A stretch of DNA of 64,000 nucleotides from assembly GCA_028829895.1 (NCBI GenBank), contig CM054181.1, forward strand, positions 43,826,759 through 43,890,758, in the 5' to 3' direction. This DNA comes from Sinotaia quadrata. Taxonomy: Eukaryota > Mollusca > Gastropoda > Architaenioglossa > Viviparidae. Shown in pieces: positions 35,536 to 57,799 of the stretch. Positions within the stretch are counted from its first letter, which is position 1. Each line of letters opens with the position of its first letter. The notes below the pieces were generated by a model that was not told the DNA's origin, did not search any database, and saw only the letters and a list, made by a program, of their open reading frames with translations. Both the position numbers and the translations under genes were made by a program.

Positions 35536-37169
35536 TTCTTATGTAGCATATAATATTGACTGAAAGGCAGAAAGCACTGACTTGCTTTTTTGTAATTACT
35601 TCATATTTGTTTGATTATAACATTAGTTTATATTTTAAATTGATTTACTTATATCGAGGTTTGCTTAACTAAATATTGAACAAGTGACTGAATACTTTGA
35701 GACAGATAGAATGTAAATTGGACTGAGAAGAAAAAAATGAACATTTAGTCATACCAATGAATTAATAGAAATTAAAAAGATAGAATACAAAACACTCACA
35801 CAAACATAGGTAGATGGAATTGCAAAAGAGAGACAGATATCAAATGGATGGATGGATATATTTGATAGATTACCAGAGACATTAAATAATAAAGATAGAA
35901 GTAATAATAGGGGTGAGAAAGGGAAAATTATAGCCAGAGAAAGAGAGAATGAGTGATAGAAAGAACTAGGAGAAAGAGAGAGAGGTATGAAAATCACCTA
36001 AGTATAAATCTGCTGAACCAGCTAACTATTACTTTCATAGTGCATTAAAAAATCAATATTTATAACCAATGAACTGTTTTATATATGATAACCATATCAA
36101 TTCCATCAATTTGTAAATATTTATATTTAAAATTAATGTTTCTTTGCATATATATTTATACAAACAGATCTATGCTATTTCATCATTTCTCTTTGTATCT
36201 CTTTTATCCATGTTTATCTACTTACACTAAATGGCTCAATCTTACTTGTATAAATCCAGCATATTTTGCAAATGCGGTGCTTGCTCTCTCAGTCATTTAT
36301 TCATTGACTTGGCCGCGTTCAGAATTATTTTGCCATGTTTGTGTTCATATGCATTTGGGTAAGCACATTATTGATGCAGATTATTATATATAACATATGC
36401 ATTTCTTTCAATTAATTATTTCTTCCTGTCATACATTATGAGCTATTAAATATATTTTAATTTAAAACAAAATTACGTCACTGACAATATTAGCATTTTA
36501 TAGTTATTTTGTTTGTATTTTGTTTAATTATAATCTTTCCCCCAAGAATGTAAAATAGATCTTATTTGCTGTGCAATCCCTTTATCTAACAACAGATTCT
36601 GTTCATGTTTTATTGCCATTGTCAAGAGAAATACAAGATTCCACCTCTACCTAACAATTTCATGTTCTTTCTTATTATCATTTGTCAAGAGAAATAAGAC
36701 CAGACCTCGACCAAACAATGACAAATCTGTCTTATGCCTTATCACAAATTGTCCTGAGGACTAGAATACTCCGTATTATGTCTTGTTGCCAACCCTTACA
36801 TGTCAGATCAGTATAAATTATGAGAATTCAGGAAATTATTATCCAAATTTAAGCATAATGTAATGTATTTATAACTTTTACCCTACTTTAATACTTCTTA
36901 TGATAGCATTCACTTCGTTTAGAACTTCATTTTTTTTAAAAGTTTGATTGCATGAAATATATTTAATGCACATGTTCACATAATTTATCTTCTGTTATTT
37001 TCTTTAAGTCACATAAACATGTTTTTGTCAAAACCTCTTACCTTCATTGAAGATCAAAGGTTAGTGTGCTTTACATTTTAAAAGTTAATTCACACAGTCA
37101 CTGCAACTCAAGGTCAGTGTACTTTACATTTTAAAACAATTTACACAGCTGCTAAAACTAACACATTGA

Positions 37170-37313
<144 letters not shown>

Positions 37314-37806
37314 AACAAATCAGATAATTCTTTTGCGAAAAGTACATAATACTCAATAAATACTTTTATACATTAATTATAATAATGACATATGGAATAT
37401 TGATTATGATATTAAAATAATAGTTGGACCACTATTTTATATAATGGTCTTAGTTTAATTAATTTATGTCCAGTCTTTTAATGTTTAGATTGTCTAATAT
37501 TTGATATTATATTTGATATTTTATTCAAGACTATGGACCATGTATTGTAATAATGCTCTATAAATGTCCTTCCTAGAGTGAATTTTATATTTTTTTGTTT
37601 ATCTGGAATCGGGCTTATTTTTTCTTTGATTGATTGATTAATCAGAATACATATTTGTTGAAATAGATAAAAGACAAAACAGTAAGAAGAATAAGCCGAC
37701 TAATATTCCATGCATGCATATAGAAACGTTGGGAATCACCAAGCAGGTAAGACGAACACAACTGGAAAAATATAAAGACATTCAAATAATGTATAATGTA
37801 CAGACA

Positions 37807-37810
<4 letters not shown>

Positions 37811-37893
<83 letters not shown>
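37811..37893. repeat. (CT)n microsatellite
   Basis: About 83 bp of pure TC/CT. Confidence 0.97.
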
Positions 37894-37896
<3 letters not shown>

Positions 37897-39389
37897 CACT
37901 TAGGACAATTGTAACACAACAATATTGTTATTAAATAGGTCCAAAATCAATAAATTGAACATGATATCATATTAACAAAATTAATCTTAAACTGGTTTAA
38001 TTCATTTTGAAGTTACATTTCATCTTCACTAAATGAAAAAACCGAATAAAAAAGATGAAGGATAAATAATTCAAATCCATGCAAGTACTTGTCTTTCAGT
38101 AACGTTCTCTGCTCTGTTCACCATGACCTCACTTAAACAGCATTAACATTCCGGAGAAAAAACACAACACCATGTGGATTAGAATACTGGTGGATGCTAA
38201 ATATAGAAATATATTGTATTTGTTTTATTAAATCATATGTTAAATTGAGAATTATTAATTTGTAAAGATAATCATAAAACTATATTTATTTCTATGTATT
38301 TAAAATTTAATATGATTTGTGTGTATGTGTTTATGTGTATGTCTTTTTGTCACCATACACATTCTCTGTTGTTGACTGATTGATTAACTTCGTAGGACTG
38401 ATTTGTGTGTGTGTGTGTGTGGGGGGGGAATTAACTTCGATAAACTGATTGATTAACTTCGTAGGACTGATTAATTAACTTCGATAAACTGATTGATTAA
38501 CTTTGATTGATTGATTAATTAACTTTTATAGACTGATTAATTAACTTTGACAGATTGATTAATTAACTTTTATAGACTGATTAATTAATGTCGATAGACT
38601 AATTGATTAACTTTGATAGACTGATTGATTGAGTGACTTGAAATCTTAACGCCTGCTTCCAACATTATTACTTTAGGTTACTGAATACGGTCTATCACTT
38701 CTCTTTTGCCAATCAATCTGTTTAACTAATATCATTTTTTTAATTTGAAAACATAACTGGTAGCTTAATATATATATATATATATTCTTTTACTTATTTT
38801 ATTTCAAAATAATTATGTTTTATTTTAAATGTTTTATTTTAATTGTGCTGGTCTTGCTGAAACATACGCGCTTTACTAAATAATTACATAGGCAACGGTC
38901 TGATCCTGTTACAGATTGGGCTATTCCGGAGTGATCAAATGAAGATAATGGCAGGAAACAAGAAATCCAGGATAACTCACATCAGTATTGGTGTAAAATA
39001 AGGTTCTGTTTGGGGACCCATTTATTTCATCCTCGTCACACAAACACTCTCAAAAATGAGTCCTTAATTCAAAAGTGTCAACCTTCAATCGCACTGGGGG
39101 CCAAAACTCAAATTACACTTAAGGTTGCGGGCCGAACTGGATAAACATTCATTCAGCAGTTAAAAACTAAACCTTTTTTAAACAATAATATGAATGAAAA
39201 CAGACAAAAGTGAAAATAATAACAAATCAAGGCATACCAATTTTCGCTCTTATGCCAATTTGTCAGAGCTGGATGTTTGGCATCTTTTCTTGGCAACAAG
39301 TTCATTTATGTTTGGAGTAAGGTTCTGTGTTGTGGAAATTCTCAGGATGGACTGCAGGTGTTCATCAGTGAGACGACTCCTGTGTGATG

Positions 39390-39966
39390 TTTTGTTAATC
39401 TTCATCACCGAGAACAGCTGTTCACACAGATATGTGCTACCAAACGCTCAGGGTTTTGTTAATCTTCATCACCGAGAACAGCTGTTCACACAGATATGTG
39501 CTACCAAACGCTCAGGGTTTTGTTAATCTTCATCACAGAGAACAGCTGTTCACACAGATATGTGCTACCAAACGCTCAGGGTTTTGTTAATCTTCATCAC
39601 AGAGACCAGCTGTTCACACAGATATGTGCTACCAAACGCTCAGGGTTTTGTTAATCTTCATCACAGAGAACAGCTGTTCACACAGATATGTGCTACCAAA
39701 CGCTCAGGGTTTTGTTAATCTTCATCACAGAGAACAGCTGTTCACACAGATGTGTGCTACCAAACGCTCAGGGTTTTGTTAATCTTCATCACAGAGAACA
39801 GCTGTTCACACAGATATTTGCTACCAAACGCTCAAGGTTTTGTTAATCTTCATCACAGAGAACAGCTGTTCACACAGATATTTGCTACCAAACGCTCAGG
39901 GTTTTGTTAATCTTCATCACAGAGAACAGCTGTTCACACAGATATTTGCTACCAAACGCTCAGGGT
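39390..39966 (-). repeat. Nine 64-bp tandem copies of the transposase C-terminal motif
   Basis: Units start at regular 64-bp steps (GCTGTTCACACAGATATG at 39417, 39481, 39545, 39609, 39673, 39737, 39801, 39865, 39929). On the minus strand each unit encodes STYLCEQLFSVMKINKT, the conserved hAT C-terminal segment, which normally occurs once. As 64 is not a multiple of three, the frame changes each copy. Differences among units are few (CACCGAGAA or CACAGAGAA; TATGTG, TGTGTG or TATTTG). Confidence 0.95.
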
Positions 39967-41285
39967 TCGAGCCGCACGTTGACGAAGCTGGGGCATCGCT
40001 TCAGGAGTGAAATGAGTGAACTGTGCGGGCTCCACAGTGTCGTACTTTGCCTTCAGTGCCCCATTACACACAGCTCTTTGAGCTCCATCTGCAAATGTAG
40101 AGGTGCAGTTCCATGTCGATGGCAAATGGGTTGCGAAACAGCTCGAAATTACTTTTCTGTGTAAGCCACTAAAGCGCCGTGAGAACTCGGCACGAAGTGA
40201 GCACAATTTTTCAGTAAAGTGTGCATTTGGGAACACCATGGCGCTGAATTGGTTCAACATTGCTTTGCAACAAGGAAAGTGAGACAAGTTACATTGGTGC
40301 ATTTATATCTCCCATAAGCACAGCTTCACTTGAAATGCTTTCACTGATCATGCATATCAGTAATCAAGTGGTCCCGTCCCTGGAGCTGCAGGTTCAAGAC
40401 GTTGAGATGAGTGGTTATGTCAGACAGAAACGCCAACTCACATTTGCACTTTTCATCCCGCAAAACTGTGGAGTCTTTTCCTTTGCTGTCCATAAACTGA
40501 CACATGTCCTCGATCAGCTGGAAACCTCTACTGAGAACTTTCCCCCGACTTAGCCAGCACACCTCTGTATGATAAGGTATGTCACCGAACTCTGAATCTA
40601 TTAACCTGCAAAAAAGGCAGTGATTTAAACCCTTGGCTCTGATAAAGTTGACGGTTTGTGTTACAGTGCTCATTAAATGCTCCATATTGAAGACTTTACC
40701 GCAAAGCGATCCTTGGTGTATGATGCAGTGAAATGCTATCAACTCACCAGTACAGTTCTTCTGCATCTTTAACCGCATCCTTCCAGCTAGTCCACGTTTT
40801 TTTTTTGCCGCACATCACCGGTGCCCCATCTGTTATAAGTCCAACACGTTTGTCCCAAGGCAGGTTCATGTCGGTTACACTTTGACATACATTGTCAAAA
40901 ATGTCTTTTCCTGTGGTTGTCCCATGCATAGATTTCATGTCCAATATTTCTTCTGTAACATTCCAACTGGAGTCCACTCCACGGATGAAGATGGCGAGCT
41001 GTGCAGAGTCAATCGTGTCACTACTTTCATCGACAGCAAGAGAGTATACAACAAAGTCTCTGCCTTTTTCGATGTGTTTTCACATCGGTGACCCTCTTAC
41101 AAACTCGATCAGAAACCGTATTTCTGCTAAGGTTTATATCTGCAAACATCTGCTTTTTGTCTGAATACAAGACGTCACACTTTTTCATCATGAAGCTCTT
41201 CAGAAACTATCCCTCAGTAAATGATCGTGCTGATTTGGCGATCTCCTCTGCCACAATAAAACTTGCTTTCACAGCAGCTTCACTC

Positions 41286-41347
41286 TGTGATTTTGCTCTG
41301 ATGAATCTAACATCACAGCAGATATTTTTCATCAGAGCAAAATCACA
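41286..41347. repeat. 20-bp perfect inverted repeat inside the transposase
   Basis: TGTGATTTTGCTCTGATGAA at 41286-41305 is the exact reverse complement of 41328-41347, with a 22-nt spacer. It duplicates in inverted orientation a piece of the transposase N-terminal region. Confidence 0.92.
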
Positions 41348-41739
41348 GGAATCTCTTTTCAATTCTTCTACCTTCTGTTCGACGGCCAGTTTAGAGTCGC
41401 AAGCTATGGAGATGAACAACTTTGTACAGGTACACTGTCCAGCAAGCAATGACATACATCTTCATAGTAGTGTTTGGTTCTTTCTTAAACTACTTCCGTT
41501 TTATTTTTTTAACCAATCCCAGCCACTGACACATTCCAACTGTTTATGATCGACGTTGATATTTATTTGCGTTCCTTTAAATAAAGTGTTTGATGTTTGC
41601 TGAAATAGAAATAGTAACCACGAGATGCGTCCGTCCAGCTGTTAAAGCTTTTTGTTTGTTTGGGTCATTGTCTCGTAGAACATTTTCTTATTATGACATT
41701 CATTGTTTATTTAATTTTTGTACAAGTTAAAATATTATA

Positions 41740-41760
41740 AATATTTTTATTTATAAACTC
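41740..41760 (-). terminator. Candidate polyadenylation signal of the carbonic anhydrase gene
   Basis: Reading the minus strand, AATAAA occurs in TTTATAAATAAAAATATT about 85-95 nt behind the stop codon. Other AT-rich matches nearby are possible, so the exact signal is uncertain. Confidence 0.5.
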
Positions 41761-41839
41761 ATTTCTAATACTAGTGAAGAATAAACATCGCTTACAATGT
41801 GCCCGGGTTATTTTAAATATACATGTTCCTTAAAGATAA

Positions 41840-50779
<8,940 letters not shown>

Positions 50780-50899
50780 CTTTTTCCAACACCGAAATAT
50801 TTCAGAGAAATTCAAGCGTAAAGAAAAACAAGTATTGTAGACATAAATTTATTCACATAAATATATTTGCGCTTCAATTACGTCCGAGGTGGCAAATTG

Positions 50900-51475
50900 C
50901 TCCTGCACATTACTGAGAACTGAAAATGAACGTTCGTCAGTGTCCGTCCGTAGATGAACAAACACCACTGTTCTTAATCGTAATGAACATCCGGCACTGT
51001 CTGCAATGAACGTCTAATACTGCCAGTGTGTACAAACTGTCCGTATACGCGTCTAACACAGTCCTAATGAAATACTCAATGTCCATAAATGAAGTAAACA
51101 TCCGAGATTGATAGTGACGTCCGTAATTGAAAGTGTATGTCCGTAAATTAAAGTGAATAGATATCTATAACAGAAAGTGAACGTCCAACACTGTTCCGTA
51201 ATTGAGAGTGAAAATGAACGTCCACAATTGAAAGTGAACGACATTAATTTGAAACTGAATATTTACAACTGAAATTGAACTCCCTTAATTAGAAATGAAC
51301 GACCTGAATTAGAAGCGAACACCCTTAATTAGAAGTGAACACACTTAACTGAAAGTGAACGCCCTTAATTAGAAATGAACGACCTTAATTAGAAGTGAAC
51401 ACCCTTAATTACAAATGAACGCTCTTAAGTGGAAGTGAACGCCCTTAAATCGAAAGTGAATGTCCATCACTGCAG
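50900..51475. repeat. ~23-bp degenerate tandem repeat
   Basis: Units GAACGCCCTTAATTAGAAGT, GAACACCCTTAATTAGAAGT and looser GAACGTCCGTAATTGAAAGT relatives. Nearest units at 51,285-51,460. Confidence 0.85.
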
Positions 51476-53090
51476 TATCAAGTTGTCGTCGGGTTATATT
51501 AAATACAATTAAAATAAACCTGAGTGGGTGTGTACTGGTGGTGGGTTGGGTGGGATGAATATCAAGAAGTAATACATGCTATGGGATGGAACCATTCCGT
51601 ACTTGTAACTTTGTTTAATTTTGTAGATTTATTGAAATTTTAGACTAACATTAGAACTACATCGGAGTTTTCTTTTAAAAACAATAAATTAAATGGTCTT
51701 TGGCTAATAGAGTTGTTTTAGCATTAATGTCTGCAATTTTGAACTTTGTTAGGAGATTATCAATATTAACCGAAGTATGTTATAATTTAATACTTGGTTA
51801 ACATTTATTCTACTGTTTATGTTTATTGTTTTAAAATACCAAGCAACCTGAAGTGAAGGCCCACGCCATTTCATTTGATAAATACAATATAACCCAAGCT
51901 GACTTGCATGCAATAAATTGGTACACCGATGATTTTGTGTGAAAGAATTTAAGTTTAAAATTAATAATAACTGATCGAAATTTCTTTTATTCAAGTCTGT
52001 TTTCTAAAATGTATGTATCCACAATAGAAATGTCATTTATATTCTCTATTCATTTATATTATCTATTCATTTATATTATGTAATTCAGACATAATTAATT
52101 GGAACTAATGTATTTACTACACATAGAGTTCAAAGCATTTAGTATCTTGCACAGAGATTAGAGAGTATTCTGCATATGCAGATCCTGAGAAAAGACTGGG
52201 GTGGGGGGGGCTAAGTACCCAAGAATACCCCATTCTGTACATGTCGTAAGAAACCCACGTAGGGGTTGCTAATGAATACCCCACACTGTACAAGTCGTAA
52301 GAAACCCACGTAGGAGTTGCTAATGTGTCAGCAGTAGAAAAAGTGGATGGGATCAGATTGACATTACAGGCGATACATTTTCAATATTTTATTTGTGTCC
52401 CCTTATCTATTTTTTTGTAATTTATTTGTATTTATTTATAAACTTTCCTGGCCTGTTAGCTGGTCGGTCAACATTTTGTTTCTTGTTCGTTTGTATAAAT
52501 TTTATTATTTCGTTACCTCTTTGCTTGGGAATTTGAGGATTGTCTCCCTTTTACTTGCTACTGTGTTTATTTGTGTTTGATTTATATATGTCTATTTGTT
52601 AGCCGTCTTTATTGGTTTATTGGGGTGATTTGGTTATTTGGTCTATTGTTCATTTACTTATTTATTTATTTTCTTTATAGTTTGTTTGTTTGTTTGTTAA
52701 TTACCTGTTAGTTGGCTTATTTTTAATTTTAAAAGATCAATCTTCAAAGAGATGATTATACTATTGAAAAAGATTTGTATCTCGTGAGTCAAAACTATTT
52801 TAACAAAAAGTATTTCAGTTTTGTTTCTTAACTCTCAGATTCGTCTTTTCATCATTTCTCACAGGTGTATATTTAGTTTACTTTAACTCTCAGATTCGTC
52901 TTTCAAAATTCCTCACAGGTGTATATTTCTTTATATGTCCACAAATTCCATGACCTATCTCAAGCATTTCGCTCAGCTGACTGATTGCTTAAGTCATACC
53001 CTTTTACCTAACTCAGCTTATATTACTGTTTATTTTAGCTGTTGTTGGCTGACTTTTTATTGACTGTAGAAAATATTTGCACCAACACCA
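51476..53090. other. No gene seen
   Basis: AT-rich. A two-copy repeat at about 52,228-52,325 (GTCGTAAGAAACCCACGTAG, GTTGCTAATG) and a short duplication at about 52,831-52,925 (TAACTCTCAGATTCGTCTTT, CCTCACAGGTGTATATTT). Hydrophobic minus- and plus-strand frames here reflect T-rich sequence. Confidence 0.5.
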
Positions 53091-53095
53091 CAGTA

Positions 53096-53320
53096 AATGG
53101 GGTGCTCAGTGGCCGTGAAGTACGGCTCTAGCGAGTCGCATGCACAAGGTATCGAGTTCAAACCCGGGCCATTTTCATGTGGGACTTTTCTCTATGGAAC
53201 CTTATTTTTATTCCTTAGGGGTGTTGAGCTTTGGTGCCATGGTTGTAAACACTTGCAGCTCAAATCAGAATTAGCGCGAGGAAATGTTGACTATTATTAT
53301 TTTACAATGATGATAATAAT
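53096..53320 (+). mobile_element. tRNA-derived SINE
   Basis: Starts GGGGTGCTCAGTGGCCGTG (box A-like) and has ATCGAGTTCAAACCCGGGCC (box B GTTCAAACC) about 45 nt later, as in a tRNA-like head. A non-tRNA body follows and it ends in an ATT/ATA-rich tail near 53,290-53,320. The acceptor stem does not pair as in a functional tRNA. Such elements are copied by the machinery of a LINE. Confidence 0.7.
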
Positions 53321-53416
53321 AAAATTCCATACCGTTACTATCAGTCAGACAATAATGGGAAATTGGTAAAAATCTATTAGCTTGTTCCAGGCAAACAAAC
53401 GTGAGAGCTAAACACG

Positions 53417-53420
<4 letters not shown>

Positions 53421-53468
<48 letters not shown>
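53421..53468. repeat. (CA)n microsatellite with CG start
   Basis: CACACGCGCGCGCACACA then pure CA; intergenic or intronic. Confidence 0.95.
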
Positions 53469-53470
<2 letters not shown>

Positions 53471-53499
53471 CATGCATGCGAATAGCGTGAAATACTAAA

Positions 53500-56400
53500 A
53501 CCACTAGTTTTAATTACCATCAAGAGATACAACAGCTGAAAATGCATCAATAATAATCGACGATGAAAATGTCATTGGTTTTCAAATACGTACGGTGTTG
53601 TGTCGCTTTTTGTTGCAAATGAACAAGTTGCAAGCCAGAAGGGGCCCAAAACGTCCTAGCTGTGACAAGCGTGCCATTTCAACTCCACTTTGTTGTACTC
53701 TGAGCTCGTGTTAGAAAGTTTTTAATTTCATTCTTGGAACTATTTATAGTCAGCAACACGCTGTACTTGCTTCATTTCAGTCTAGTCATCAAATGTTGTT
53801 TTAAGACATGTCTTAGTATCGTCGAAACTTTTTGACTGCAGAGTAATAATACTTCCCTGTCAACAATGAATCAGCGGTTTAACACCCAATAAACCCTTGT
53901 TTAAAATGTTAGTAATTTATAGTGATTTTACTTTTCTCTCAGTAGACTTGATAGACCTATAGTTCAATACCCACAAACACCGTGTAACCCAATCCCGAAT
54001 CTAGTACCCGGTTAAATGTACACTGGACCATTCCGCGAGAGGGGAAATAATATTGAAAGCAAAATTAATATATATCACTTTACCCTTGAGGTTACGATTA
54101 GACGGACTATAGTTTAGTTTATCCTTCTATTAGAGTTACGTCCCCATTAATATCCCCTTTATTCTATCCCCACCACACCACACCCTCTCCAAAACGCCAT
54201 TTACACCCGCCTCTTCAATGCGAGATGTAAAAAAAATAAATGATTAACAGTTTAATAACAACCATAATTAAATATCTCAAATATCAAGAACAAAGCAAAA
54301 TATTATAATACACACAGAGTTAATGTTTTTAAGATGTAAAAAAAAAATGATTAACTTTCTTTATCCTCACAGTCGTCACTAACGAGTCAGATTCTTGTGG
54401 TGAAGTCAACTGCGAAGTTATTCTGTCACTGGGGAATACAAACTGTCTCTCCTCTAACACCTGTTCTATTGGGTCAACCTTGTCTGTCTCACTTGGCTAA
54501 CTCACTCTGTCTCTTTGTCAGACTGTCCAGAATTATGCTAGGAATTTCTGTCACCACTAGCTGGCCACATGTCTCTACTCAGTCTACTGGTAAAGTCACA
54601 ATTTCATCTCCTTCCATTTCACTTTGTAAGGGCAAGACGTCACCTTATTGTGCCTGTTGAGTACTAACCGCATCATTACTTTTTACCGATACTATATCAG
54701 TCTCCGTACCGGTTCTCTCTTTGCTAACTAGGTCAGTGCTTTGAAAGAATCTTCTTCTACGCGAAATGATAAGTAAGAGCTGCTTTTACAAAACTTAGCA
54801 CTCTCATACAATACAAATCAAAATCACTCTCTCACTACAAATGTAAAATCTTTCAGAAAAGTTTTGTTTTACTGAGCGTAGGTTTCCTAGTAGTGATGTG
54901 ATGCAATATACACTACGTCACTAGCGTACCAAAATAGATACCCTTCTCCCTAAGGCGGAACGGTATTCTTAACGTGCCTATAATTCACTGAACCATGTGT
55001 TAGTTTTTACAGCGCCACGTTACACTGGGCTAATGCATTAGTTTTTTTTCCAGTTATACTCCTTCAGTATATAACAAAACGATACACTAAGCATCACATC
55101 GACAACCGGAAAAATATAGTCCATTACTTAGAATCAGATCAATTTACGTTTCAACTAAGCAAGCAAGTCATGAAAGCATCAATCAGATAAGATCACACAG
55201 CATAACATAAAAGCAATCATGAAAGAATCAATCAAACAGATCATAAAGCATATATCAAAACAAGCAAGTCATGAAAGCATAAATCCTGAAAGCGCATAAG
55301 AAAATGATCAAAAAACATTTCAAAATTATTTTAATCTAAATATTTCTTAATATTTGTCTAGGAGTGTGTTAACGTATTTCTGGCTCTAAAAAAATGTTTT
55401 CTTTACAAACTTCTATCTCCAGCTCTTTCTAGGTCCTGCATTGAATTTTGCTACTCATAGAAATACTATTCATACCCGGACGACTGCCCTCAACTTGTTG
55501 GTACAATAACAGTCCAAAACTTGAATATTGTCCTATATCGCAACGAACTGGGGTATTTGCCAAAGTTAAAATCTGTAATAATGTATCGTCTGGGTTGTGC
55601 AACATCTAAAACTCTTAACTGATTCCTTAGGCCTTAGGGCCTAGATGGTCTTAACTTTTATTTTTTATTTGAATTTGTTCTTTTATTCAAAGTCTTAATT
55701 TGTCTTTTAATATTTTGTCATTGTTTTAAACTGTTTAATTTGTCCTTTTAGCATTTGTTCATTGTTTTAAAGGTCTTAACTTGCCCTTGTAGTATCTGTC
55801 ATGTTTCAAACTTTGTGGGGCTTGCCTCCCCTCAATTAGTTTAACTTTGAATGTAAGTCACTAAGTGGCTGATAAGCTCAGATAGAAAGGCTTGCGTTGT
55901 TTGTTCCCTTTAACACCACTATTTACATTTCGCCCAGAATGTATACCTAGTCCCCTAGTCTGACTGACAGCTTTATGGGAACACTTCCAGCTTACGCCGA
56001 TTTCACGGGAAGGGATATGTGGGGGAAGGAGAGAGAGAGACACTAAAATCAAAACTAGATGGTAAGCTTGGGTCTCTCTGATGTAATCGTGAATATTTTT
56101 CTTTACAAGCCATTTCAGAACGGCCCCAGAGTGAGTCTCATATCTCCTATGGAATAGCATTATGTTCCCTCTGAAGAAAACCTGCGAGAGTTGATGGCTG
56201 ATCCTCCCCCCCCCGACCCCTCTTCCCACACCATCTCTTGGGTGTGTCCTGGGGCTGGCTGGGATACTCCTTGGTTTTATCTTGTCTTCCTATTATTTTT
56301 TTTTAATCAGTTCGCTTATGGTTTACTTTGTCTAACTTATTAGTAGTACTCACTAATTTACTTGCTTGTATTACTTGTACTGCTCTTTGTGGTGTAGTAA

Positions 56401-57790
56401 ATTTGCCTGTTCCTATTTCTAAATTTAATTGTTATATATAATTTGACTTTTGCAGATAAGAGCGCACCTTTTTCCTTTGATGCTTTGATCTGTTTTAGCC
56501 TGCAGTGACTACTGTACTTTACCGGATCACATTGGTGTGTGAATCGATCATTGTTGTCAAACTTATCAGTAAACGTGTTGCTGAAAGTTAATCCCGGTGA
56601 ATTCTGTTTGAGAGCCAAATTGAGGCTTTTGTTTGGTCTCGAGAATTCATGAAGATTATTTTGAACACTTCTCATAGTTTGTTGAGTAGTGCACACAAAG
56701 ATTCAAGTACACTCTATGTGATGTGCTTTTGATAGTTCATATGAAGTTTTCGATGATTCTTGCATCGAAGATTCTGGAACAGTTCTGTATAGTACTTAGA
56801 AGGGGTACATTGGACCATCATCTGTTGGTCCAATATATAAGAGACAGTGACTTTGTTGCAAACCACGTGATTGTGAGCATGTACTAGTTGACAGTGGCTA
56901 TCATTGAAAAGATTATGTACAATGACTATAATTATCTCTCTAAAACTTCATTCTCATTTTTGTGATAAATGATATCTATGAACTTGATTAAATATATAAT
57001 TTATGTAAATTTGACTCCTGGTATCTATGTTAGGATATACTGAATGATTTCTAATCGAACATTGTTGTGAAATGATGTAAATGTCAACGCTCTTTGATTA
57101 TGTTCATATGCTATATATTTTATTGTTGATTTCATAAATTTATTGACTTTCTTGCACATATTGATAACCATATGTTGGAGAGATAGTGGGTGGATGGGGT
57201 TTTGCTAACTATAGATTAAAGACGGATTTATCTTTTCCTTTGGTAAAAAGTTTTCCACCTATGGAAATATCGTGTGTGACAACTGTCTGCCTTTAATGTT
57301 GTTGAATAGAGAAAACGTTTACAGCGCCCCCATATCCGGCAAGTGAGAGAGACGAGTGGTGTCTGCTGGAGAATTATTAATAATATAAATTTAGATTATC
57401 ATCACTTCTAATTAGTTATGGATAATTAAATAATAATAATCATAACCAGTAACTAGGATAGCATAGTGTCACTCTTTAAGTTGGTTATTTGTATAACTCA
57501 TTACGTTATAGAGAATATGACTGTGGATGCTTATAAAATCACTGAGTATTGTAGACAGTAGTGCCACTTGTCTTTAGGGTGGTGGTGGGGTATTCCCAGT
57601 CTTCTGGTGACAACACAGACATTTATATAGCTTGACCAAACCACTGTAGGTCACGTTGTACTAAATAGCCAAATATTTAGTCGACTGACCATGTGACTAT
57701 CTGGACTAGTCTGTGCAGATATGCACTTGTGCTCCAAAATGTGCCAGATAACTCAGATCCGATCCCAACACCGAACTAAGATACATGGAA
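53500..57790. other. No gene recognised; possible retroelement trace
   Basis: Mixed composition. On the minus strand, 54,480-54,620 contains a short frame with LPLQSEMEGDEIVTLPVD and ETCGQLVVTEIPSIILDS separated by one stop, which looks like decayed coding DNA, perhaps of a retroelement; I cannot assign it. 55,140-55,300 has diverged AAGCAAGTCATGAAAGCATC units. 56,640-57,050 is the second copy of the dispersed repeat at 48,780. Confidence 0.35.
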
Positions 57791-57799
57791 CGCTTTCTC

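Larger units (their letters stand above)
39250..41455 (-). pseudogene. hAT transposase pseudogene
   Basis: Coding remnant of the element above: frameshifts (for example between the pieces ending near 41,090 and starting near 41,050), an early TAG after SARSFTEG at 41207, an inverted-repeat insertion at 41286-41347, and a nine-fold 64-bp tandem array replacing a single C-terminal segment. In relatives this protein cuts and joins transposon ends; here it cannot be made intact. Confidence 0.88.
39070..41550 (-). mobile_element. Decayed hAT-type transposon (GTF2IRD2/ZBED-like transposase), minus strand
   Basis: The minus strand carries, in order, pieces of a hAT-superfamily transposase of the type from which GTF2IRD2 and ZBED5-like genes derive: AAVKASFIVAEEIAKSARSF (41207-41455), WNVTEEILDMKSMHGTTTGK and DKRVGLITDGAPVMCGKK (40744-40977), GELIAFHCIIHQGSLCGK and YHTEVCWLSRGKVL (40341-40778), LKAKYDTVEPAQF and AMPQLRQRAARTLS (39949-40302), and SRLTDEHLQSILRIS with a stop at 39250-39252. 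Frames change between pieces and stops are present, so it is dead. The BED zinc finger was not seen. GC-richer non-coding DNA at 39,070-39,150 (GGTTGCGGGCCGAACTGG) probably belongs to the 3' terminus. Exact ends and target duplication not determined. Confidence 0.88.

Noticed and set aside
40260..41549. Plus-strand ORFs across the hAT region
   Set aside because: They are antisense shadows of the transposase pseudogene.
51749..51994. Minus-strand WRGPSLQVAW as the missing carbonic anhydrase N-terminal exon
   Set aside because: The W..GP....W spacing is suggestive but no acceptor and donor pair gives a sensible alignment in phase 0.
52395..52580. Hydrophobic 61-codon ORF as the missing cadherin transmembrane exon
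   Set aside because: No phase-compatible acceptor, no following basic cytoplasmic start, and the hydrophobicity comes from T-rich sequence.
53096..53170. Functional tRNA gene
   Set aside because: Box A and box B-like motifs exist but the acceptor and other stems do not pair properly; it is the head of a SINE.
54397..54660. 87-codon plus-strand ORF
   Set aside because: The opposite strand looks more like decayed coding sequence; neither could be assigned.
55861..56229. 122-codon minus-strand ORF
   Set aside because: No motif, low-complexity flanks, no splice or homology signal that I can recognise.
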